In this document: positions 28,601 to 42,590 of the stretch, in pieces
How the letters are laid out: each line of letters starts with the position of its first letter
Numbering within the stretch: the stretch's first letter is position 1
NCBI RefSeq assembly: GCF_008831285.2
Contig: NC_045140.1
Location: 7,500,505-7,564,504 of the forward strand
Source of the DNA: Nymphaea colorata
Taxonomy: Eukaryota > Streptophyta > Magnoliopsida > Nymphaeales > Nymphaeaceae
Direction of reading: 5' to 3'
DNA: 64,000 nucleotides
Program-made: the position numbers and the translations under genes
The notes under the pieces: model-generated
The model's database searches: none
Told to the model about the DNA's origin: nothing
Seen by the model: the letters and a program-made list of their open reading frames with translations, nothing else

Positions 28601-31600
28601 CTAGTGTATGCTGTTAGTGCTTTTATTTTTTTCTCGGCATCTTGAATTTACTTGTTTAGTTGTTTATACTTTATGGTTTATGAGAAATTTAGTCTTTATG
28701 ATGAAACTTTTATTTAGAAGTTAAATTCAAGATACAAAAAGTTTTCATTAAGTCCCCTCATGAATACAGTCTTTATTGTAGTAGGTTCGGTAATTGGGCT
28801 GTCTATCTCTCTCTTTCCTTTATTACGCCTTTTTTTTGTTAATCTTCATTATTATAGCATTAAAATATAGGATTAACATTCATTATTACCATATCTTCAT
28901 TATTACAACACTAAATATACAGTTATCCTTCATTATTACAGATAGCCACGGTATATGCAGGTAACAATAAAGAAACCTTAAATTTCAACCATATATGGTA
29001 TTATTTTGACCGTACCCTAGTACCAGTACCCATACCAATGCCATACCGGGTCAGTAGAGGTACAGCTCCATTTGAGCAGTACCTGTGTGACATAGGCTTT
29101 CAATTATGGAGCAGGTTTTAGTATGTGCAAAGGTATAATGCTGATCTTTGGTGGTTTTGTGGTGCTTCATGGTACATGGCCTTTCTTTTGTTAGCTAACA
29201 CTAGTTAAAACCTTATACCAGGCTGTCGTTAGGCTAAGCTAACCTGAGGACACTGGCTGCACAGTCAACTTCATTCATAAGATATGCAATTGAACCATTA
29301 TGGCTTGTTTTGTACATTTCCATTTATATTCTGAAACTTACGGTCACAATGTGCCTGATTACTCAAATTTTTGGTAAAAAATATTCTGTTGACTCTTGTC
29401 TTTAATTCAAACTTGACACTTGAACCATGATAAATGAACGTGAACTCACAATCTCTGAATATTTGGTTGTGTGAGAAAGAGGGGAAAAGCTTTTATAGTT
29501 TTATTCCTATCTTATTCTCATTTGGAAGATGGAAGATTGTTTAACCTATTAGTTTACTTTCTGAAACATTCTTGACTGCAGGATGTAGTTGGCTACGTTG
29601 CTTTTTCTATCTGATATTTTGACACCATTTAGTTTCTTGGCTTTGGAACAGATCCACGCTTGACAGATTATGATACGTTGCTTGATAACATCCGTGACCT
29701 AAAACAAGGAAAATCTGTTCAGGTTCCAGTTTATGATTACAAGCTGAGCTGCCGAACAGGATACAGGTTAATGTCAATCTTTTCCCCTTGCATTGCTAAT
29801 ATGCATTCAAAAGTTGACAGTCTACAAAAAGTCAGTGTGCCTAATAAGTGACCTTATATTTTAGGACTGTTGAAGTTCCTACATCTCGAGTTGTGTTTAT
29901 TGAAGGCATCTATGCACTAAGTGAAAAATTGCGCCCTTTTCTTGACCTTCGGGTATCGATTACGGGTGGTGTCCACTTTGACCTTGTTAAGAGGGTTCTG
30001 CGAGATATACAACGAGCTGGTCAAGAGCCAGAAGAAATAATTCATCAGATATCTGAAACGGTTCTTTCATTATTTCCCTGTGCTGTTTCTCGTTTATATG
30101 CCCTTTATGAATCTCATAGTATTTGAAAAAAACCTTTAGACTCAGTTCTTCTTTTCATTTTTTAGCATCAAACCCTGGGAGTGCAGCTTTGGATGACTTT
30201 TTTGTTATGTATCCTTGACAGGTATATCCCATGTACAAAGCTTTTATTGAACCAGATCTCCAAACTGCCCACATAAAAATTGTCAATAAGTTTAATCCGT
30301 TCTCAGGGTTCCAGAACCCCACTTATATACTTAAGGTCAGATTTTTCTAGCAGACTGTTTCATGTCTTGGTCAGCTTCACTTCTGGTGCAACGTGCAAGT
30401 CCTTCAGTGGATGTAGCTTTAGTGCTTATAAATCTAAATAATACTGCTTTGTATTATTGTAGTCACAAAAAGCTTTGACTGTGGAGGAAATCAAGGCTGT
30501 CATTCCCCATGAACACAAAGAGACCATGGAGGAGACATATGATATGTATCTTCTTCCTCCAGGTGAAGATCCAGAAGCTTGTCAGTCATACCTGAGGATG
30601 CGGAATAGGGATGGAAAATATAACCTTATGTTTGAGGTCTGTTCTTTTAATGAACTCTACCCTTTTTTTTCCAAATTGCAAATGACTTCCAAATAGATAT
30701 TGATTCAGTGGTCTTTCCAAATTTTATTAAACATCACATAATGGCTAGATGTACATGAAAGGGCTGCTTTTCACATTCATGTTTGCAGGAGCAGAAGTTA
30801 CTTTCTAATGGTTCCTTGAGCTAATTGCTAAGAATTTAGTTATTAGAGTAGTCGTTGAAGCTTATTCTTAATCTCAAAAGTTAGTATAGTATGGTTACTG
30901 TTGTCACCTATTTGTCTCATTAATTATGCATGTGTGCATAATGTGCTCATGTGGGTATGTTGTATGTTGAGGAATAGGGTTTGGGCACACAGAGTCGTGT
31001 GTATGGATATAGTGCCTGCTTCGGTGCATAGCATGCATCTGAAATTTTTTTATGACTTTTTTTGAAAAAAATTTGATTTTTCTTTTTGCGTATCGCATAG
31101 CATGAATGCCTGTAGTTGTTTTATGTGAAAAAAGTTAAATTTTAGGAGAAAAATAAAAACGCAACTATCTGCTCCACTAGGTATGCACCACGGGGCTTTC
31201 AGCATCATACTCTCATGCACCTCTTCAAACATATCATGGCAGTCAATCATAATGTGCCTGCCTTCTGAGGGTGCTCTTTATTCTTGGCAATATGTAGGGT
31301 ATGCAGAAATGCTAACAGCTAATCTAGAATAATGGGTGGCTAGTTTAAGTAGTTTGTGACTTATTCCATGCTTAGCCTATGTATAAAATTCAACATATAA
31401 AAGAAGAGAAATTTTGGTTCTCATAGAACATGCGCAGGTTTGTATTGTATGTACACTACTTGAACTTCAAAGCAAATATGATTGGTGAACCACATAAGAT
31501 GTTGGCATCTTCAGTCTGGAGATTGTTCTGGATAATAGTATCATCTTTGTAACATTAGTAGGGTAAGAAGTCAAGTAACATGTTTATCTCCAATTCTAGG

Positions 31601-34600
31601 CACTGTAAATAAATAATGCTTTGGACAGCTGTAAGTTTTCTTCGTCAGAAATATCCATATATTGATAGTGCAGTCCAAGCTGTCTTTAGTCAGAATAATA
31701 TTGTCAAGGTTTTGTTATTGGTTATCATACTATCTTCAAAATAACAAATAACTATACCAGTGTAAATAGAGTAGATACTGAGACATAACACAGAAGTCAG
31801 AACTTAGATATCTGATTGAGACCAAGAAACGTGCATTAAACCGATTTTCCCGTTCCACAATTTTGAGTGCATGTTTGTTGTCATTAACTGTTCATCTTGG
31901 TCTAGAAACCCAGCCATGTGCATCTGATACACAAAAACTGCATGCAGATTATTGCAATCTCCAGAAAAATTTATATTAACACTTAATTAATAGAATTTCA
32001 GTCTCTATAAAATATCAAGTTAGCAATTAATTGATGGGGCTACCGTCGTTCAACTGCTGTAATTCCTACAGAGTATGTGGTACAAGAACATTTCTGTTGT
32101 GAATATTCTTTATAGATATTGATGTTTAAACGGTATTCTCACCTGTTATCTGTTTAATATTTTATTACATTTATGAAATTGAAAACAAGAAAAAAAATGA
32201 GTAGTTAGACCAAAGGCAAGTTAGCTTGCTTGGTTGCAAGAAAGATTTATCTTTTCTTGAATAAAGGGTTTTTGTGCTATCATATACTTGGTGCTGCATT
32301 GTCTACATGGCCTGTTTTCATTTTTTTCATGCTGCTATTGCTATCTTTCTTGCATTTCAGGAATGGGTGACTGATAGTCCCTTCATCATATCTCCTAGAA
32401 TCACGTTTGAAGTAAGTGTGCGACTTCTTGGTGGATTGATGGCCCTGGGGTACACCATTGCTACCATCCTAAAAAGAAGCAGCCATGTCTTTTCTTATGA
32501 TCACATTTCTGTAAAGATTGATTGGCTTGAGCAATTAAATCGCAGATATGTTCAGGTAAAATCACATTGTGGTTCTGTATTCACATTCTTTTGAGAAACT
32601 TCACCCTTTCGCTGTCTAGTTTCTCTTTCAAGTTTCAAATTTAAGACTTCGAAAATATGCTTACGGGTGCTAGGAACACTTTGTTTATGATTTCTGAAGA
32701 TGGTTTGTGTTATGCTACTACCTTTCAACTAGGTGATGTTTTCCATGTATGTTGGAAATACTAGTGTTGTTGATTCATGAAGCTAATGGTTTTGTTTTCC
32801 TAGTTCCATCTCACCACAGGGTAGCAGTTTTGAACACCCAAATCAGTACCATGCTTATGTTTCTCATGATCTCAACACTGGCCTTTGCAAGCTCAGCAAG
32901 GACTTCCAGGCTTGACTTTGCTCAAGATCCAAATTAACTTGACATAGTATGCAGACAAATCAAATGCATGTATTTGTGCAACTAACAGCTGACAAATTGC
33001 CAGTTCATCTATGTTCTTTTTTGCTGTAATTAGATTCAAAGTTTATTTGCTGAATTATGGCCATATATATTCACATAAACTGGAAGTTGGAACTTGTACT
33101 CAAAGTACCATTAATTGTCTTTAAAGTGGAAAATCTAGTTAATGTAGGTTCTGGAGCTAATTGATGGAGTCCTGTAGAGACCACGCTACCTTCTGCTGTA
33201 TTTTCTCACCTACCCACCCTTTTTTTCCAGATTATGCAGAACAATCCTACAAATCTAAACTTAGTTGTACCGACTTTTTAACAGTCCTTGTCTAATTGCA
33301 AGCCTAAAGTAGCATCCATACCTTTGTGTGTAATCTTGTTTATGGATGCCTAATGTGAAGCAAGTATGTCGATTCATGGCTTTAACCATACAGCGAAGCA
33401 CTTATGTGCTGGTTATCAAGGCTTTCACTATACAGTGAAGCATATATTTTGGTTATTAAGTCTTTCACTAACTTAAAATTATGCAATGGGGAAACTCTGC
33501 AGGTACAGGGCAGAGACCGTTTGGCTGTAAAAGAGGTTGCAGAGAAGCTGGGTTTAGATGGTTCATACATTCCGCGTACTTACATAGAGCAGATTCAGCT
33601 GGAAAAGCTTGTAAATGAAGTTTTGGTAGGAGGAATATTATGAGATAAATTGATCTTTTGAAATTTTCCCCCTTTCAGTTGTGTGATTGACTTCAGCTGT
33701 CAACCTCTGTGCAGGCTTTGCCAGATGATCTGAAAACGAAGCTCAGCATTGATGATGATGTAGCTTCAAGTCCAAGGGAAGCACTGTCAAGAGCTTCTGC
33801 TGATAGGGTGGCCATGAGAAAAAATCTTAAGAGGTTTTTTAGTCCCTTTAATGTTGTTTTGTATATCAAACTTTGTATATTCCTGGAACATCTTTTTGGG
33901 TAATAGATGAAGGATTGGTGTCAGAAATATATGCACCTTAAAGTTACTGGATTTGGTTGGCTTCTACCATACTAAAATAACTGTGCGCTTTAGGAGAGCA
34001 TGATGCTGGAAAGCTTAAAAGTTGAACTCTTTTCTTGTTCTTGATTTCTAGGGGCACTTTCGCTTAATAATTTGTTCTTTTTCTGCTAGCAGCCTGCCTC
34101 ACTCCTTTTCAACACACAGAGACAAGCTTAAAAGTTGGAACTCTTTTCTTGTTCTTGATTTCTAGGGGCACTTTCCCTTAATAATTTGTTCTTTTTCTGC
34201 TAGCAGCCTGCCTCACTCCTTTTCAACACACAGAGACAAGAACCTTGCTAACTTGACAAGGCTTACGGTTGGCACTAAGCGTGTTGAGATCAGGGGCCTT
34301 GACTCACCTGCTCCTTTGCCCAACCAGGTTAGTTTTTTCAATAAGAGAATTTGCTCACCGAAGGCACACTACCGATTATGGATTTTTTGTTGGTTCATTC
34401 ATTCTGAAATTTTTCTTTTTGTCTCCATGTATGATCTGTTTTTCTCTGATGGCTGTGTGAGCATATGCATGTGTGCGGCTTGACTGGTTCAAGTCCATCA
34501 GTGTATTGAAAACCGCATCTATCACTTATCTGGACAGAGTTTATTAGCAATGAACCAGAGATAATTGTTTGCATTGATGAATATAACTGGCAGTTCTGTC

Positions 34601-35255
34601 AACACCCTTTCTTTACAATATTCTGTGTACCTGACTGGAAAGCATTCATCTGAGTTCAGTTACAAGACATTGCTAGATATATATCCTAACTGAACTTCTA
34701 CTTGTAGGGAATGATAACTCAGCTTTCTGAGCAGATATCCACACTCAATGAGAGAATGGATGAATTCACATCGAGAATAGAAGAGCTAAATGCCAAGCTA
34801 ACCACCAATAAATCTTCAACCAGCCAACAGAACCTGAACCTACAGGTAGAAGCCTGCAATGGTTCTCTTCCAACTTCGCATTACTTATCTGGCTATGGAA
34901 ATGGAGCCCTACATACTTCCTCCTCTGTTCCTCAATTTTCGAAGGAATCACCTCTGATGGAAGAGGTAGAATTTTCATCCATCCATTTCAACATTCTGTT
35001 GTAATTGTGCCCTTATTGGTGGTTTCATTTTGATCCCAGATAACAATGGTTGCACGTGGCCAACGCCAAATTATGCATCAACTAGACAATCTCAGCAGCT
35101 TCCTCCATGAAAATGTAGGTCAGAGAAATCGTCAAAGCAGAGTTGAGGTTAGCCATGGGAGAACTGATGTTGGTCTCATTGGGGTTTCACTAATTACCAT
35201 GCTGGCAGTTGGTGGCATTAGTGCATTACTTTTGAGAGGCTACCGTAGTCAGTGA
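27562..35255 (+). CDS. TTM: TTM1/TTM2-type protein: P-loop kinase-like, CYTH, tail anchor (11 exons, 656 aa)
   Basis: Exons: 27562-27901, 29652-29766, 29865-30060, 30222-30335, 30463-30636, 32361-32555, 33503-33625, 33715-33833, 34207-34327, 34708-34965, 35040-35255. All introns are GT-AG, frames join, no stops. Residues 70-80 are a Walker A ([11 protein letters not shown]) in a uridine-kinase-like fold; [15 protein letters not shown] and VYDYKLS follow. About 255-420 is the CYTH/triphosphate tunnel domain ([37 protein letters not shown]-type strands). 499-545 is a likely coiled coil ([18 protein letters not shown]) and 629-650 a single membrane helix close to the C-terminus ([20 protein letters not shown]). 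Arabidopsis relatives TTM1 and TTM2 have this layout and act as pyrophosphatases in senescence and immunity; that role is carried over by family. I do not see a textbook ExExK at the CYTH start. ATG at 27565 is an equally good start. Confidence 0.93.
28564..28599. repeat. (TA)n microsatellite in TTM intron 1
   Basis: About 18 TA units after a short GT run, inside the 1.75-kb first intron. Confidence 0.95.
30637..32360 (+). other. Long intron 5 of the TTM gene
   Basis: 1.7 kb between exons 5 and 6. No nested gene or transposon end was recognised. Confidence 0.7.
34011..34238. repeat. Tandem duplication copying an intron end and exon start in TTM
   Basis: 34011-34123 and 34124-34238 are nearly identical (period 113-114). 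Each holds AAGCTTAAAAGTTG, a pyrimidine tract, TGCTAGCAG and the first ~30 bases of exon 9 (CCTGCCTCACTCC...). The gene thus has two equal acceptor sites for exon 9, at 34093 and 34207. The first would lead to a stop within about 20 codons, the second keeps the frame. Confidence 0.93.
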
Positions 35256-36406
35256 ATCCTTAGAAGCTATACAGTTGTCTTCTTTCGATTCAATCAGCAG
35301 CCAAATGTCGATTTTTCTTTACTTTTTAACCCTCTTTTATGTTCATTTAGATTTATAATGGGAAGGTAATTAATTCATGGGCATTGTAAACAGGAGGATG
35401 GGGCCAAGAAAGGAAAGGTGATCCTCAATCCTTGAAATGAAATCTGTATATCTTCATTGATAAAATAGTAATTGGTAAAATAAATTGTATTTGGTGGGGC
35501 ATTGTACTTGCTTAGAGAGAGAGAGGGGAGAGAGGTTTTTGGGGCAATTCTCATGCTTGTCGTGGGGTTGAAACTTCTATCCTGTCATCTCTGTTGGTTT
35601 GCTTTTGGTAAAAAATTCGCCTATTATTCTGAATTGACTGGATAAATCATGTGTGAAGTGACTGGATAAATCATGTGGGTTCAGTATGTAGATATACTTA
35701 AGCCTCGATACCCAAATTTCAACCAAATTATGTTTTGAGTCTTAGTGTTTGTGCCTCGTGCATATGCTCGTTCTCAGTTGAATCAACATCAATTTTCATT
35801 GATTTGATGAAGCTTGATTTGATGCTTCAGTTGAAAGATGTAAATGCGCGTTATAAATTCGTTTGGAATACCTAAATGTTCTGTCATGAATAGGGAGAGA
35901 CTTCGGTTGGAAGGTGTAAATGACATTGAAGATCTCTATCCTCAAGGTTTGGTTTGACAGCGTGGAGATCTTGAACTGGAATTAAGTTTTTGGAAAGGTG
36001 TTTCCAGAAGTTAGTGGAACGGAAATTTGCTACCCATTCCATTTTTTGCTCACTGTTTTATGGAATCGGATAAAGATTCCACGTAATTTGTTTGCTAGTT
36101 TGATGGTCATGAATGGAGATGATCTGGAACTGTCACAATGTGATTTTTTTTTAAGGGGGTCGGCGATGCAAAAAGCATTCCCATTGTTTCACAAATTTAT
36201 TGGAAACTTTGGGGAGATAAGGAAATTTTCAACGACGGTAACTAACTGTGACCACCAGGGACCCTCGTTGGTTTTCTCTCTCTTGATTCTTCTCCATTTG
36301 CCACCGTCTCTCTGGTCCTGTTCGACCAACGTCGACAGTCGACACACCAGAAGGAAGCAAAATGGGCGGCAAAAGATGAGTCTCAAAAGATCCATTATAT
36401 GTTCAG
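35256..36406. other. TTM 3' flank and spacer
   Basis: No gene seen. An open frame from 35998 is open by chance until it enters the subtilase pseudogene exon. Confidence 0.5.
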
Positions 36407-37941
<1,535 letters not shown>

Positions 37942-40900
37942 TGTTACGAGCACAATTTTGACCCTAACCAAGATGGCCAAGAGAGTGGCTGAGGCCAAGC
38001 CAAAGGCTCGCAATATGGGCAGAAGTCGCGGCAAGGCTGGCCGAAAGTCGGCTGATGAGTAGGAAAAGTGAAGGACGAAGGAGGCCGCGACCCTACGCAC
38101 GACCGAGGGAGGCCACAAGCCGAAGGAGAAAGGTGCGGGCGCGGTCGATAGTGCCAAGAAATGTTCGTCCGAGCAGGGCCGAACTAAGGAAATGGAGGCA
38201 GCAGCAGGACACGCGGCCAACAACGGGCGCCGACCAAGGAAGCGTGGCATGCGCAAGACCGGCAGCGCCGGTAGACACTCAGCCAAGAAAGGCTGAGCAA
38301 GGTAGGCCAACTCCAAGTTGGAGGTGTTGGCCTAGACAGTTGGAAATGAGGATAATATCTCCCAAGGTTGGCGAGGATGTGAGCTTAGGGAGGTTAATTG
38401 AGTATTTGAAAGTGCTACAGTGGGAGGTGAGGCCGGAGCAGCTACGGCCAAGTACTGATAGCCAACAATAGAGCTTCAACGCAGACAAGGAATAGGGACA
38501 AGACCTACAACCGACTAAGACAAAATCTAACCCAGCGTTGAGTCCAACCCATGTCCAACGAGGTAGCCTAGGACCCGACCTAGGCAAGTTAGAGGCTGAA
38601 CCCACATGGGTGAAGCCGACGTTCATAAACTCCGAGTCTGGGCAGCACCCAGATAGTACCCCACCTCGAGCTCACAAGGCTCGAGGTTCAGTCTTTTCGA
38701 GACATCTCGTCTCAGGTTTCCTTTTATGTTTCATTCTTAGTTATTTGCTTGCTTTTGATGTACCGTCTCGGGTTAGGCTTTAGTGAACTGAGACATATGA
38801 AATTATATAAGCTCTCTATGTACGTTGTTTTGATGAGGCTGAAAATGAATAAAAGTTGAAGTTCGTGTGTTTGTCTCTCTCTTCCGCTCGCCCCTTCACC
38901 GGCGGTGACCGGAATCCTAAAGAATCCAGCCCGTGGTTCTGGCTGAATTGAAAAGATGTGAAGACAGTCTTAGGAGGCTGCCGGAAAACCTATCATAGAA
39001 ATTCGTGAGCTTAGATCTCTTCCAATCTGTCAGGAAGAGCCTCTTCTGGCTTGGGCTCTTACCCAATTTTTTGGTTTGCCCTCTTTGCTCTTGGTTGAAG
39101 TCTGTTTTGGCTTCAAGGGTTTTACCAATGAGTATATGAGCTGCTATGATTTGGAGATTCTTCTTTGGGCTCATGACTATGGGCTTGCCAATCTCCTCAA
39201 ATCTGACATAGGCATTGTCTCGCACTCTAGGGTGGCCTTCCATGAAGTTGGAAACAGCCTGGGCTTCTTGGATCCTTCGGCTAGAGCATCCTTTGACTTT
39301 TCTCTAGCTTTGGAACTAATGCTTTCTGTTTTGAGGGATAGTTCTTCATTGGCTTGCTTTTGCTACTCCCTCCTCAAATTTTCCGTAGGGCAGATCTCCT
39401 CCTTGGACTTGCTGTAGCCACCCTCCTTAGGATGCGTTTGATCTAGAATGGCGAAATTTGGCTCCCATCCTTGTTGCGGTTTGGGGTTGCCTTCACTTTC
39501 TAATCTTGTCCTCATTTTAATGAGGTCTTGATGACTTGTCTTGCTCTCCCCACTTAGCTCTTCATCGGGCAATGTCTCAAGATTGCCGATTGGCTGGACC
39601 CCTTATTTCCTTAGTTCAGGCTGTTTACTGGGTATAGCCAGGATTGGGACAACTAACATGGATAATAGCTGAGTGACGTAACCTATTATAAACTTTTCAG
39701 TAGGGCGTCGTTCAGCTTTGTAGGCTCATTTATCCGCATAGGCCTGCTGGTACACCTTAGGCTTTTTGAGTTTGAATTTAGAGATATGATAACTTGTTTT
39801 GGTGCTTGTGGTTGCCCGAGATGGCATGCCATTTCCAATCTTCTGCTGACTGTTACGTTGCTCTTCCGCTAGTTACTGCGATGTGCCATTTGCAAATTTA
39901 TGCTCAGGTTTTGGTTCTTTGGCTGGCTTCGACTGAGTGTTGGCCTCGAAATTTTGCCGAATGCAATTCCTCGATAGCAAGCCAGCTCTTCCTCACGGTG
40001 CAATTTCCCTCGATCCCGGAGGAAAATTAGAGGCCGGTTGAAGCATTCGGGAAGACCGAGAAGGGAAACCCGCCCGTGGTTCTGGCGGATTAGTACTTTA
40101 CGGTGTCGACGTCCGACTGCAAGAGTTCAAGTGGGTACCGATTAATCTCCCTGGTTCCCTCCCCCTCTCGCAGAAATTCAAGGCCCAGCCTAGTACCATC
40201 GGAGACTCCACTTTTCTCTGCAAAACAACTACAGAAGAGGCAGAGGATTCGAGAGAAAAGCTATGGTCGTAGCAGGCTTCTCACGGAGATATGATTGTGC
40301 GGTCCAATGGTTTGATCGGTAGACGGCCAGTCGAATCCATTGGGTCTCACAGTTGATCAACGTGAGTCCCCCGCTACAAGAGCGCCTCCCAAATCCCAAT
40401 AAACGTCCAGTGTAAGGCGCCAATCAAAGCAGATTGATTCCGGTCAGCCAACCTCAAATTTATGCAAAAGACCACTCTCGGCTTGGCTGGAACGAACCAG
40501 CAAGTTGGGCAGAAGGTTCAAGCCATTTCCGAAGGAGTATGTGGCGGAAATTACCCCTAGAGTATCCAGTTAGGATCGCCCCTGGGCTAAGCTTTCTCCC
40601 CGCCAAATATCCGCCCAATCGGACTTCAGACGGTTGAGAACTCACATCAGCCGGAATCCTCACTTCGGAAGTCTTTAAACCGAGCGGCAAGCGGAACTTG
40701 GAAGTCAAATATGAAGCGGTGGTCTTGGTGGAATCCTGTCTAAGTTTTGGCCTGGTCTTTGGTGGAATCCTCACAAGTCACAACCCAGCAATTAGACCAA
40801 TAAGATCATCCTGATCTTGGTGGAATCCAGTCCAAGTTTCGGCCAAAAAGGGCTACAGGTGGCTGAGTTCCATCACCGGCCGACATTCCCAAGTCGAGCA

Positions 40901-42569
40901 GTGGTTCTAGCAACCGCTGCTCACTTTTGGGCAACCACCGAGCGGCTATCGCACTTCCCATTACCCATCCCCAAATTACCCTTGGCAACATTTACAATTA
41001 ATTGATTAATGCCTAAGTCAAGGAAGGCAAATCAGTCCCGGCAGTGAGTTAATTGATTAATGCCTAAGTCAAGGAAGGAAAATCAGTCCCGGCAGTGAGT
41101 TAACGAGCTGAAAGCAGGACCCAACCCGTTGGCACTCGTTCCTCTTCCCACCTCTTCAGCTACCACTCATTGAAACGAAAGTTACAAAACTCTCAAGCAC
41201 CATCGATCCCCCATTCATCATGCCACGTGTCACCATCAAATGCCCCTAATGCCACTCGCATATCACAACCTCCAAAGGCATTAAATCCCTTTCATCGCAC
41301 CATCATTGTAGGTTAAGGTGAGTCACTAACCTCTCTTGCCAAGTGTCCCGCCCTCCTACCCGTTGGCTTCCCCAACCTTGTGACCGTTCCTAAAGACACA
41401 CGAGCTCAAGGGACTTCATTCCTCAGCTCGCCACCTAGCCTCCCCTCTTCATTAATCCTCTAGATATTCCCCACTCCATCATTTACTAGCCATGTGCTCT
41501 TAACTTCATTCCAATCAGGTATGACCTTTAGATTGACCACCTAGGCATAACCGAACCCCTTGATTATCCCTTCTCCTCACGTTCATCATTCCTAACCCAA
41601 TTCATTAACCAGCCCAAATTATTAGCCCCTCCTCATTAACCTCTAGCCGTTACTTCCCAATATCACACAAGCCATCCTTTAGCCCTCTCCTAAACGAAAC
41701 TGTCATTCATAGTAGCCCACCTAGTCTTCATCCTACTCGAACTCACTCACCTAGCTGAGCTCATTAGACCCAATCGGCTCTACCTAAGCTTAACTTATTT
41801 CACCTATATCGAGCTCACTTCCTTCACTTCCGAGCTCGACCTATCCCCATTGGAGTCCCTTAGTTAGGTCTTTTCTCCAAGGCTCAGATTGCGAGTAGCT
41901 TCAAGGCGTCGACACTTCTAAGCAGGCTGACCGCATCCAGCATTATCGACGCTTCCATGCCGAGCCTTGTCGGCCAGCACTCATCAGCGTCCAGGCGTCC
42001 TCGGCCAGGCGGGCCAAGTCCTCTCATCCCCAGTTGCTGCAATATCCGAGAGTAGCTTATAGCTACTAGGTTTCACTCGGATTCCTCTGCTGCTTGGCCG
42101 AACCATCTCCGGCCTCGTAAGATTCTCCACCCCTATAGAACGAGGGATCTGGGTGTACTTTGCTTTCTAAACCGGCTTCTTGCCTTAGCATCTGTCGGCG
42201 GTCCCTCTGAGGCTCATGGCCAAGGACACGACTGCGGGATCGCTTGATTACCTGAGGGTAGGGTGTGGTTTGGCCATTCCCTAGATATGAATGTGCATGG
42301 TTTGCAGAGTGAGATGTGAGAGTTCATTTGTATCACAAACAATTATAAGGCCTTTAACCCCCTTCACTTGTAGTGGGCATTAGACCTTGGGAGGGAAAAT
42401 CCTCACTTGTATCTTTAACCAAGGTTGATTTTAAGTCAGGATTGCTGTCCGACAGGGCATCATTTGTAATTTTAACTTGTCTAGTTTGGACTTACGACTC
42501 CCTTGAGAGATTCTGGGATAGGGCCGACACTCGGGCAGCAAGATCGCCAACGCCGGGTCTAGGTTCCCA
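37942..42569 (+). mobile_element. 5' LTR of a long-LTR non-autonomous retroelement
   Basis: Starts TGTTACGAGC and ends about CCCA before a primer-binding site. The first 3.3 kb matches the second LTR at 44560-46797. It includes a TATA (ATTATATAAG at 38802) and an AATAAA (38848), suggesting an active promoter and poly(A) region once. About 0.97 kb (38985-39950) is absent from the other LTR, and a 51-bp unit is doubled at 40998-41100. The 41284-42569 part has no partner because the other LTR is cut short. Arginine-rich open frames at 38055-38471 and 44587-44889 are LTR, not genes. Confidence 0.75.
38985..39950. other. ~0.97-kb segment present in the 5' LTR only
   Basis: Flanking text GTCTTAGGAGGCTGCC and CAAGC-AGCTCTTCCTCACGG aligns with 45541-45620 in the 3' LTR, where only about 40 unrelated bases intervene. 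The segment has open frames on both strands (39076-39417 plus, 39363-39572 minus), none recognised. It could be an insertion here or a deletion there. Confidence 0.6.
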
Positions 42570-42574
42570 ATGTT

Positions 42575-42590
42575 TGGTATCAGAACCAGG
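42575..42590 (+). other. Primer-binding site of the long-LTR element
   Basis: TGGTATCAGAACCAGG fits the initiator-Met tRNA primer site of plant LTR elements and starts 5 bases after the inferred LTR end. Confidence 0.65.

Noticed and set aside
34253-34483. Alternative frames over TTM exon 9
   Set aside because: Reading-through of the intron; the spliced frame joins exons 8 and 10 correctly.
38055-38471. Arginine-rich 138-residue frame
   Set aside because: It lies inside an LTR and recurs, frameshifted, in the partner LTR; not a gene.
42575-42590. tRNA-like sequence
   Set aside because: It is a primer-binding site complementary to a tRNA end; no cloverleaf surrounds it.
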